Positions 1 to 5,909 of a stretch of 13,572 nucleotides of DNA are shown here, in pieces. The stretch is taken from the NCBI GenBank assembly GCA_938003765.1, contig CALKYE010000303.1:1-13572 (forward strand), given 5' to 3'. Under the pieces are notes generated by a model that saw only the letters and a list, made by a program, of their open reading frames with translations, did not search any database and was not told where the DNA came from. Numbering within the stretch: the first letter of the stretch is position 1; the number at the start of each line of letters is the position of its first letter. The translations under genes were made by a program, and so were the position numbers. The DNA comes from an uncultured Planctomycetia bacterium. GTDB lineage: Bacteria; Planctomycetota; UBA1135; GCA-002686595.

Positions 1-439
1 GCGCGTGTCGGAAGGCGCGCGGCAGCTCGCCGACCACTTCGAAGCCCAGTCGCCGCCACAGTCGCAACGCGCTCGTGTTCGTGCTGATCACGAAGTTGAA
101 CTGCAGCGCTTCGAATCCCAACGCGCGGGCCCGCTCGAGCGAGTGCGCGCCGAGGCGCTCACCCACGCCGCGTCGACGTGCGTCGGCGGCGACGAAGTAC
201 GAGGCCGTTGCGACGTGCGAACCGCGACCGGGCTGTTGCGCGCGCAACGTGTAGGCCCCGAGCCGTCGCGCCCCGTCGTCCGCGACCCACTGCTCACCGC
301 CGCGCCCGCACCAGTCGCGCTCGAACTCCGCCAGCGTTGTCGCCTCGTCGCAGGCGTACGTCGCACCCTCGCGCAACACCTCCCGAAACTCGACCCACAG
401 CGGCTCGAGATCGGCAGCTTCCATCGGTCGCAAGTTCAT
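1..439 (-). CDS. GNAT family N-acetyltransferase, 3' end cut by window edge
   Basis: Reading the minus strand from the ATG at 439 gives 146 codons without a stop before the window ends, starting MNLRPMEAADLEPLWVEFRE. GNAT enzymes transfer an acetyl group from acetyl-CoA to an amine on a small molecule, peptide or protein, normally in the cytoplasm. Visible support: an N-terminal opening typical of the fold (LRPMEAADLEPL, residues 3-14), the acetyl-CoA pyrophosphate loop RRRGVG at residues 88-93 (pattern Q/R-x-x-G-x-G), a beta-strand ending in FNFVISTNTSALRLW (114-128), and the closing RLGFEVVGELPRAF (130-143), where GNAT enzymes usually have 'GF..vG..P.af'. Little is missing, perhaps 10-25 residues. 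The gene lies 102 nt downstream of the secreted-protein gene on the same strand, with a strong hairpin between them, so it is probably transcribed separately. The substrate cannot be told from the sequence. Confidence 0.85.
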   Translation of the reverse strand, partial: MNLRPMEAADLEPLWVEFREVLREGATYACDEATTLAEFERDWCGRGGEQWVADDGARRLGAYTLRAQQPGRGSHVATASYFVAADARRRGVGERLGAHSLERARALGFEALQFNFVISTNTSALRLWRRLGFEVVGELPRAFRHA

Positions 440-492
440 GGGAGGCCGCGAGTGTAGTCGCGGCGCCGCGCGAGCAGTCAAAGCGAGCTAGA

Positions 493-531
493 GCGCGCCA
501 CGCGTTGAGTCTTCCTCAGCGCGCGGCGCGC
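493..531 (-). terminator. Strong hairpin terminator after the secreted-protein gene
   Basis: A near-perfect inverted repeat has arms at 493-509 and 515-531 and a 5-nt loop (TCTTC on the plus strand). Fifteen of 17 arm positions are complementary. On the minus-strand RNA the other two are one G-U wobble and one C-A mismatch. It begins 10 nt after the stop of the secreted protein at 542-579 and onward, and lies before the GNAT start at 439, exactly where a terminator is expected. No long U-run follows, only a weakly T-rich stretch, so it may act as a factor-assisted terminator or 3'-end stabiliser. A stem this long in a 102-bp gap is well beyond chance even at this GC content. Confidence 0.6.
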
Positions 532-541
532 CAGTGCGAAC

Positions 542-1579
542 TCACGGCGCGGTGACGAACTCGAGTGCGTTGCTCAGGTTGGTCGTCTTGGCCGCCGGCG
601 GATCGCGGAACCAGGCCTGCGCGTTGACGGCGACTCCCGAGCTGAACGGCGTGCCGAGAGCGCCCGGATTGGCCGCGAGCCAAGTGAGCCAGTCGATGCT
701 GAACGCGCCGTTGCACAGCCCGGCTGTCCCGTTGCTGTTGAGCAGGCTCATGCGCTGCGTGGGCGACTTCACGCACAGGAAGCTCGAGCTGTTCGGCGCC
801 CACGGCGAGATTGCGCGGCCGCTCACGCCGAAGAAGATCAGGCCCTGCTTGTTCGGCTCGACGTTGTTGACGCGGAGCTCGAAACCTGCGGCGGCCGAGA
901 CGTGAGCCGAGCCCGCGTAGCTCATCGTCGCCGCGCAGCCGCTCGAGGTCGTGCCCGGCGTGCAGTAGGTGGTCGGGACGCTCGCGCCGAACTGGAACGA
1001 GACTGAGTAGATGCGCCCGGTGAAGCTGAGATTGTCGATAGGGAACCCGCCCGTGCCGATGATCGTCCCGATGTTCAGCGTGCCGCTCACGTACGACCAG
1101 GGGTCGGTCGTGATGCCGTAGCCGCTGAAGTCCACCAGCGGTCCGGTGAGCGCCCCGGGCGTCGCAACGCCTCCACTGAAGCTGTAGTCGCGGTGCGTGA
1201 TGCCGATGGTGTATTGCTTGCCCGCGCTGAGCGCCGTGATCCCCGCCTGGGACGCGAACGGGTGCGTCTGCACGCCGGTGGACGTCGAAGCGCGCGGCGT
1301 GCCGATCGCGACCACTTTCCACTGGGTGGGGCCGGTGACCTCGAAGATCAGCGGCGTCACCTTCGAGCCCAAGGTGTTCGCGTCGATGTCGAAGAACGAC
1401 CAATTCCCCAGGGATGCAGGCCCGGTGAGGGGCTGCGTGCCGCCGCGGTAGAAGTAGGTCCAAATGCCTGTGCCGTTGGTGATCGGGCGATCGATCACGG
1501 GGCTGCCGACGGTTTGGGCGCTGGCGCTGGCGCAGAGGATGGCGAGAGCGAGGCTGGGGAGGACGCGTTGCAGTTGCAT
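542..1579 (-). CDS. Secreted protein of unknown function with planctomycete-type Cys-rich C-terminal domain
   Basis: 345 residues. A Sec signal peptide is clear: a basic start (MQLQR), a hydrophobic stretch VLPSLALAILCASASA, and a likely cleavage after ASA near residue 21. Residues about 25-204 are rich in Gly, Ser, Thr and aromatic residues with alternating strands (for example GTGIWTYFYRGG, LNIGTIIGTGGFPI), which suggests an all-beta, jelly-roll-like domain. I do not recognise a family. Residues 205-345 form a domain that aligns without gaps to the C-terminus of the protein at 8563-9855 (66 of 141 identical by my hand count). It contains YCT, GC, FLCV and LCNG cysteine sites and a WFRDPP segment near the end. 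No transmembrane anchor is seen after it. The protein is probably exported, and the C-terminal domain may be a sorting, anchoring or disulfide-stabilised surface module (inference). No good Shine-Dalgarno precedes the ATG; the start is chosen because it gives the signal peptide. Confidence 0.85.
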   Translation of the reverse strand: MQLQRVLPSLALAILCASASAQTVGSPVIDRPITNGTGIWTYFYRGGTQPLTGPASLGNWSFFDIDANTLGSKVTPLIFEVTGPTQWKVVAIGTPRASTSTGVQTHPFASQAGITALSAGKQYTIGITHRDYSFSGGVATPGALTGPLVDFSGYGITTDPWSYVSGTLNIGTIIGTGGFPIDNLSFTGRIYSVSFQFGASVPTTYCTPGTTSSGCAATMSYAGSAHVSAAAGFELRVNNVEPNKQGLIFFGVSGRAISPWAPNSSSFLCVKSPTQRMSLLNSNGTAGLCNGAFSIDWLTWLAANPGALGTPFSSGVAVNAQAWFRDPPAAKTTNLSNALEFVTAP

Positions 1580-1985
1580 GGTGGGGTTCGAGGTCGTCGC
1601 GTGTTCGGTCTGTCAGCGAGCGCCGCGCGCCCGACGGGCAGTTACATCCACGAGAAGCGCCGTGTGTTACTGCGCAATTTGGCGCCGCCGCCCGCAGTTT
1701 GCGGAGATGAACAAGTCGGCCTCCGAGCGAGGTCGCGTCGAGGCGCATCAGCGGTGGCAGGGCGGAGTGGAAACCAACCTTGAACCGCGAGGAGACCAGC
1801 CGTGATGCAGCCTTTCAGCCTTGTGCGCAGCACACGCCACTCACCTGCGCACGAAGCTCACGCCTCGACCGAGGTCGCCGCGGTCGAGACCTGGAACGCG
1901 GCACAGCTTGAACATGCGACGCGACAGCGCGCGAACGCACCCGAGCGCTCGCAGGCTGCTGCGAGGCGGATAACGTGGGCCGCCC
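1580..1985. other. Divergent intergenic region between the secreted protein and the first S9 peptidase
   Basis: This 406-bp gap must hold promoters for genes leaving in both directions, but I cannot point to a convincing -35/-10 pair. The relatively AT-rich stretch around 1645-1685 is the likeliest area. Two small plus-strand reading frames (1707-1805 and 1802-2050) are arranged with a GTGA-type overlap, and a GAGGAG at 1789-1794 lies 7 nt before the second. Their third-position GC (about 72-75% by hand) is lower than in the surrounding genes, so I do not call them genes. A 7-bp hairpin lies at 1948-1965. Confidence 0.5.
1948..1965 (+). promoter_or_regulatory. Hairpin overlapping the only SD-like sequence of the first S9 peptidase gene
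   Basis: CTCGCAG at 1948-1954 and CTGCGAG at 1959-1965 are perfectly complementary with a 4-nt loop (GCTG). The right arm covers the purine-rich GAGG at 1963-1966, the only Shine-Dalgarno-like motif near the ATG at 1986. It is about 19 nt from the start codon, which is further than usual. If folded in the 5' untranslated RNA it could limit ribosome access. A 7-bp stem is not rare by chance at this GC content, so support is weak. Confidence 0.25.
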
Positions 1986-4028
1986 ATGAGCACCATCACG
2001 TTCCTCGTCGCAGCATCCGCAGCGATCCCGCTGGCTCCTCAAACCACTGACAAGGCGCCGTTCAGCGCCGAGCGATCGTGGGAGATCCGGCGCATCGGCG
2101 CGCCGACAATTTCTCCCGATGGGGCCGCGGCCGTCGCTTCGGTGACGAACTGGGACGTCCCCGCGGACAAAGCGCTGACCGACTTGTGGATGTGGAACAC
2201 CAGCAGCGGCGAGGCCAGGCGCCTGACTTCGCACAGCTCGAGCGAGGGCTCGCCGGTGTTCTCGCCCGATGGTTCTGCGATCGCATTCGTTGCGCAGCGC
2301 GACGACGACAAGGCGCCGCAGCTCTACGTGCTCCCGCTCAGCGGCGGCGAGGCGCGACGCGTGACGAACGCGCCGACCGGAGTGGCGCAGCCCAAGTGGT
2401 TCCCCGACGGAACCAAGCTCGCGTTCCTCTCGCGGGTGTGGGCGGACCTGAGTGACTTCGAGGCGCAGGGCAAGCGCCTCAAGGAGCGCGAGGAGTCCAA
2501 GAGCAAGGCGCAAGTGTGGGACGGGGCCCCGGTCGCGGCGTGGGACACGCTGGTCGACGATCGCCAGCTGCACTTGTTCTCGGTCGCGCTCGAAGGCGGC
2601 GAGCCGCAAGGCATCACGCTCGGCACTGGGCTGGAGCTCTCGCGGCGGGCCGTGCCGCTCGAAGGGTCGTTGTACGCCATCGCACCCGACGGCCGCGAAG
2701 TGGCCTTCAGCGCCGACTCCAACCCGGCGGCGAACACGACCAACATGGACGTGTTCACGCTCGCGCTCGGCTCGAAGAGCGCGAGGAACCTGACCGCGGC
2801 GAACCCCGCGTCCGACGGAGTGGTGCAGTACAGCCCCGACGGCAAGTGGCTCGCCTACACGCGCCAGTCGATCGTCGGGTTCTACGCCGACACGGCGAAG
2901 CTGATGCTGATCGAGCGCGCGAGCGGCGAGTCGCGCGCGGTCGCCGCCGACTGGGATCGCAGCGCCGCCAACCTCGTATGGGCGCCCGATTCGAAGCGCT
3001 TGTTCGGCGCGATCGACGACGCGGGGACGGTGCGTGTGTGGGAGCTTGCGCTCGACGGTGCGCCGCGCGCGGTGACGGCGGAGTCGAGCTTCAGCGCCTT
3101 GGCGCTCTCCAACACGCCGGTCCCGGTCGCGGTGGCGCTGCGCCAGAGCTTCCTCGAGCCGCCGACGCTGGTGCGGCTCGACCTCGCGAGCGGCGCAGCC
3201 AACAAGCTCTCGACGCTGAACGACGAGTTGCTCGCCAAGACCGAGCTGGGCGCATTCGAGAGCGTCACCTACGCCGGCGCGAACGGCGATCCGATCCAGA
3301 TGTGGGTGAACTATCCGCCCAACTTCGATCGCTCGAAGAAGCACCCGCTGTTCCTGTTGATCCATGGCGGTCCGCACAACGCCATCACCAACGGCATGCA
3401 GTTTCGCTGGAACGCGCAGGTGTTCGGTTCGTGGGGCTGCGTGACCGGCTGGCCGAACTTCCACGGCTCGAGCGGCTTCGGCCAGGCCTTCACCGACTCG
3501 ATCAATCCGCAGCAGGACGCCCTGCCGTACGAAGACGTGATCCGCGCCGCCGAGTGGTTTGCGAAGCAGCCGTGGATCGACTCCGGGCGCATGGCCGCGG
3601 GCGGCGGCAGCTATGGCGGCTACCTGACGAGCATCTTGCTCGGTCGGCAGCATCCCTTCCGCGCGCTGGTCGCGCACGCGGCGGTCTACAACTGGTACAC
3701 GCAGATGGGCGCCGACTACTCGAGCGAGGTGCGCCGTTTCGGCCCGTTCTGGACGCCCGAGCAACGCAAGGTCTTCGAGGCCGGCTCGCCGCACTTCGGC
3801 GCGGCGAACTTCGCGACCCCCACGCTCGTGCTGCACGGTCAGAAGGACCTGCGCGTGCCGGTGAACCACGGCTTCGAGCTGTACCACGCGCTACTCCAGA
3901 AGGGCGTGCCGACGCGCCTGGTCTACTTCCCCGACGAGAACCACTGGGTGCTCAAGGCCCAGAACTCCTTGGTGTGGTATCGCGAAGTGAAGCGCTGGCT
4001 CGAAGAGCACGCGTTCGCGCCGAAGTAG
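1986..4028 (+). CDS. Exported S9 family serine peptidase (dipeptidyl-peptidase 5-like)
   Basis: 680 residues, the usual length for an S9 peptidase with an N-terminal beta-propeller and a C-terminal alpha/beta-hydrolase. These enzymes cut short peptides, typically releasing dipeptides or acylated residues. Propeller blades show PD40-like motifs: ISPDG, FSPDGSAIAF, WFPDGTKLAF, IAPDGREVAF, YSPDGKWLAY and WAPDSKRLF, over about residues 35-400. In the hydrolase part I see HGGP at 460-463, the nucleophile Ser542 in GGGSYGGY, Asp621 in HGQKDLRV and His653 in PDENHW, a complete triad. The PDENHWVL...NSLVWYREV ending is characteristic of DPP5-type enzymes. The start is forced: a TAA at 1971-1973 closes the frame just upstream and 1986 is the first start codon. 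The resulting signal sequence (MSTITFLVAASAAIPLAPQ) lacks the usual basic residues, so export is likely but less certain. Oddity: the conserved 'NPRGSTGYG' segment reads NFHGSSGFG, with His493 in place of Arg. Confidence 0.93.
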   Translation: MSTITFLVAASAAIPLAPQTTDKAPFSAERSWEIRRIGAPTISPDGAAAVASVTNWDVPADKALTDLWMWNTSSGEARRLTSHSSSEGSPVFSPDGSAIAFVAQRDDDKAPQLYVLPLSGGEARRVTNAPTGVAQPKWFPDGTKLAFLSRVWADLSDFEAQGKRLKEREESKSKAQVWDGAPVAAWDTLVDDRQLHLFSVALEGGEPQGITLGTGLELSRRAVPLEGSLYAIAPDGREVAFSADSNPAANTTNMDVFTLALGSKSARNLTAANPASDGVVQYSPDGKWLAYTRQSIVGFYADTAKLMLIERASGESRAVAADWDRSAANLVWAPDSKRLFGAIDDAGTVRVWELALDGAPRAVTAESSFSALALSNTPVPVAVALRQSFLEPPTLVRLDLASGAANKLSTLNDELLAKTELGAFESVTYAGANGDPIQMWVNYPPNFDRSKKHPLFLLIHGGPHNAITNGMQFRWNAQVFGSWGCVTGWPNFHGSSGFGQAFTDSINPQQDALPYEDVIRAAEWFAKQPWIDSGRMAAGGGSYGGYLTSILLGRQHPFRALVAHAAVYNWYTQMGADYSSEVRRFGPFWTPEQRKVFEAGSPHFGAANFATPTLVLHGQKDLRVPVNHGFELYHALLQKGVPTRLVYFPDENHWVLKAQNSLVWYREVKRWLEEHAFAPK

Positions 4029-4376
4029 GCGCGCGCGGACGATGGCGACGGCGTGGTTTCGACGGCGCTCGTCACGCGGGAAAGCAGCGACTCGAAACGG
4101 CTCGTCGATCCGCGCCGCGCGGCGACGAGGCGCCGGTCCTGTGCTTGGAGCACGCGCCGAACAGCGGCAGCAGGCAGGGCCGTCTGTACGTGGAAGTCGG
4201 CGATCGCGACGAGGTCGTCTGCGACTCCACGCCGTCGTGCGGCCGTGACGGCGCAGATCGATTCCAGAGGACGTGGCGCGGCAAGCGGTCGACATGGCCA
4301 TGATGACCGCACACCGTCCGGACTTGCTGCAGCGCTCGTGCGACGCACTCGAGCAGTGCCCGACCAGCAACACTAC
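4029..4376. other. Intergenic region before the Tat-signal dehydrogenase
   Basis: 348 bp with no convincing gene on either strand; open frames here are rich in Arg and match no family I know. One plus-strand frame from 4249 reads RRRSIPEDVARQAVDMAMMT and runs to a TGA at 4378-4380, which overlaps the next ATG (4377-4379) in an ATGA arrangement. It is closed upstream by a TGA at 4246-4248, so it could be only a short peptide or a relic. I see no clear promoter or terminator, apart from a weak GC-only 6-bp hairpin at 4016-4033 spanning the preceding stop codon. Confidence 0.4.
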
Positions 4377-5531
4377 ATGACCACACGCCGCCGCTTCCTG
4401 AACGTTACTGCGCTCGCCACCGGTGCATTGGCGCTCGGTTCGACACCGCTCGCCGCGCTCACGGGGCGCAGGCCCGGTCAAGCGACCGCTCCCGGCGCCA
4501 CGGCGCGGAAGCTGAAGCTGCTGATCCTCGGCGGCACCGGGTTCATCGGACCGTGGCAGGTGCGCTACGCGCTAGCGCGCGGGCACGAAGTCACGATCTT
4601 CAACCGCGGGCGGAGCGCGAAGGGGATGTTCCAGGGCGTCGAGGAACTCCTCGGCGATCGCGCGACGGGACAGCTCGATGCGCTGAAGGGGCGCAAGTGG
4701 GACGCCGTGATCGACAACTCCGCTTCGCGCGCCGACGCGCCGAAGTGGGTCCGCGATGCAGCGACGTTGCTGAAGGAGCATGTCGAACAGTACTTGTTCA
4801 TCTCGACGCGCTCCGTATTTCGCGATCTGAGCCGCGTGCCCGGCACGGTCGACGCGCCGCTCTACACGCCCGAGACGACGCCGGATTGGACGCCGGACAA
4901 GCCGTATCCGTACGGCCTCGCCAAGGCGCTGGCGGAAGCCGAGGCGCGCGCGGTGTTCGGCGAGCGCACGACGATCGTGAGACCGGGCCTGATCGTGGGC
5001 CCGGGCGATGACACGGACCGCTTCACGTACTGGCCGGTGCGCATCGAACGCGGCGGCGAAGTGCTCGCGCCCGGTGATCCGCAGCTGGATCGCGTGCAGC
5101 TCATCGACGTGCGCGATTTGTGCGAGTGGAGCGTGCGGCTGTGCGAGGCGCGCACGTTCGGCGTCTTCATGGCGATCGGTCCGGAGCGCGGGCGCTCGAT
5201 GGCGGAACTCTTGTACGGAATCGCCGCGAGTACGAGCGCGCCGCTCACCTGGACCTGGATCCCGCGCGAGTTCCTGGAGGAGCACAAGCTGCGTCCGTAC
5301 CAGGAGCTTCCGGTGTGGCGGCCGCCGACGCCGGGCTTCGAGGGCTTCGCGCGCTTCGATCTGTCGCGTGAAGTCGCGGCCGGGCTCACGTTTCGCACGC
5401 TGGCCGACACGACGAACGCGACGCTCGAGTTCCACCACGCGCGCCCGATCGAGCAGCAGAAGTTGCGCGCGGGCATCAGCGCCGAGCGGGAAGCTGAAGT
5501 GTTGCGCGCCTGGCGCGCACGGGCCCGCTGA
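4377..5531 (+). CDS. Tat-exported NAD-dependent epimerase/dehydratase-like protein (extended SDR fold)
   Basis: 384 residues from the ATG at 4377. The frame is open further upstream, but this start places a twin-arginine signal at the N-terminus: TRRRFLN (residues 3-9), then a hydrophobic stretch TALATGALALGSTPLAA. Tat export suits a protein that folds and binds its cofactor before leaving the cytoplasm. After the signal comes a Rossmann start, LLILGGTGFIG, with the G52-x-x-G55-x-x-G58 nucleotide-binding loop. FISTRSVF at 141-148 sits at the usual catalytic Ser/Thr strand, followed by the YGLAK motif with Tyr179 and Lys183. VRPGLIVGPGD and QLIDVRDL also match extended SDRs that act on nucleotide sugars or related substrates. 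These motifs suggest an active enzyme, but the substrate is unknown. It lies between two exported S9 peptidases on the same strand. I do not see a functional link beyond shared export. Confidence 0.88.
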   Translation: MTTRRRFLNVTALATGALALGSTPLAALTGRRPGQATAPGATARKLKLLILGGTGFIGPWQVRYALARGHEVTIFNRGRSAKGMFQGVEELLGDRATGQLDALKGRKWDAVIDNSASRADAPKWVRDAATLLKEHVEQYLFISTRSVFRDLSRVPGTVDAPLYTPETTPDWTPDKPYPYGLAKALAEAEARAVFGERTTIVRPGLIVGPGDDTDRFTYWPVRIERGGEVLAPGDPQLDRVQLIDVRDLCEWSVRLCEARTFGVFMAIGPERGRSMAELLYGIAASTSAPLTWTWIPREFLEEHKLRPYQELPVWRPPTPGFEGFARFDLSREVAAGLTFRTLADTTNATLEFHHARPIEQQKLRAGISAEREAEVLRAWRARAR

Positions 5532-5909
5532 TTCCGTACGTCAGCCCCACGAACGCGTTGAAGGTCCTCTGGTGGCGCTGATCCGCGCGATCGAGAACGC
5601 GGGCAGGCATGGAGGACAGCTTCTGCGCGGGTCCGCTCCGCGACCTTGGAGCCCCTGTCGAAATGCGCCGGGGCGAGAACCTCTCCAGCCAGATCGGACC
5701 TGTCCGGGCGAGTTTCTGCAGGCGCAGCTGCTGACCACGACTGCCGGCCGGGCGCCAGCGTCCGGCTGGCCGACGTGGAAGCGCGTGGGCCTGCGTGCTC
5801 CGAGCGCTCGGCGCCGGCGCATCGCGATATGCTCGCGCGCCCTTCACGCGGCCACGCTTGTAGCGCGTTTGGCCGCTCATGTCTTCTTGCCCGAGGATCG
5901 ACCGTGCCC
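5532..5909. other. Intergenic region before the second S9 peptidase
   Basis: 378 bp, apparently noncoding. The frame of the peptidase is open back to 5646, but the residues before 5904 look random and would hide the signal peptide. Two inverted repeats stand out. One is at 5743-5770 (9-nt arms with one G-U pair, 10-nt loop). The other is at 5848-5876 (7-bp perfect outer stem GCGGCCA/TGGCCGC with an inner CGCT/AGCG stem). GAGGA at 5893-5897 is a Shine-Dalgarno. I find no confident promoter. Confidence 0.5.
5848..5876 (+). promoter_or_regulatory. Nested hairpin in the leader of the second S9 peptidase gene
   Basis: The outer arms GCGGCCA (5848-5854) and TGGCCGC (5870-5876) pair perfectly. Inside them CGCT (5855-5858) and AGCG (5862-5865) pair around a TGT loop, leaving a 4-nt bulge (CGTT) on one side. 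The structure ends 16 nt before the Shine-Dalgarno GAGGA and 27 nt before the possible GTG start. It could be a leader structure that stabilises the mRNA or affects translation. Stems of this size do occur by chance in DNA this GC-rich. Confidence 0.25.

Noticed and set aside
1642..1833. 63-codon minus-strand frame with a signal-like start (MLRTRLKGCITAGLLAVQ)
   Set aside because: The remainder is Arg-rich without structure, there is no ribosome binding site, and a single hydrophobic run can arise by chance.
1815..3887. A 690-codon open frame on the minus strand opposite the first S9 peptidase
   Set aside because: It is Arg/His/Val-rich with no domain and mirrors the codon pattern of the sense gene, whose triad and propeller motifs are intact. 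It is a GC-driven shadow.
4016..4033. 6-bp hairpin over the stop codon of the first S9 peptidase (CGCGCC / GGCGCG)
   Set aside because: A pure GC stem of this size is common here and has no U-run, so it was not called a terminator.
5476..5880. Minus-strand frame containing FNAFVGLTYGI, which resembles the end of an outer-membrane barrel strand
   Set aside because: The frame continues into random Arg-rich sequence on both sides and overlaps the dehydrogenase gene; a ten-residue likeness is not enough.
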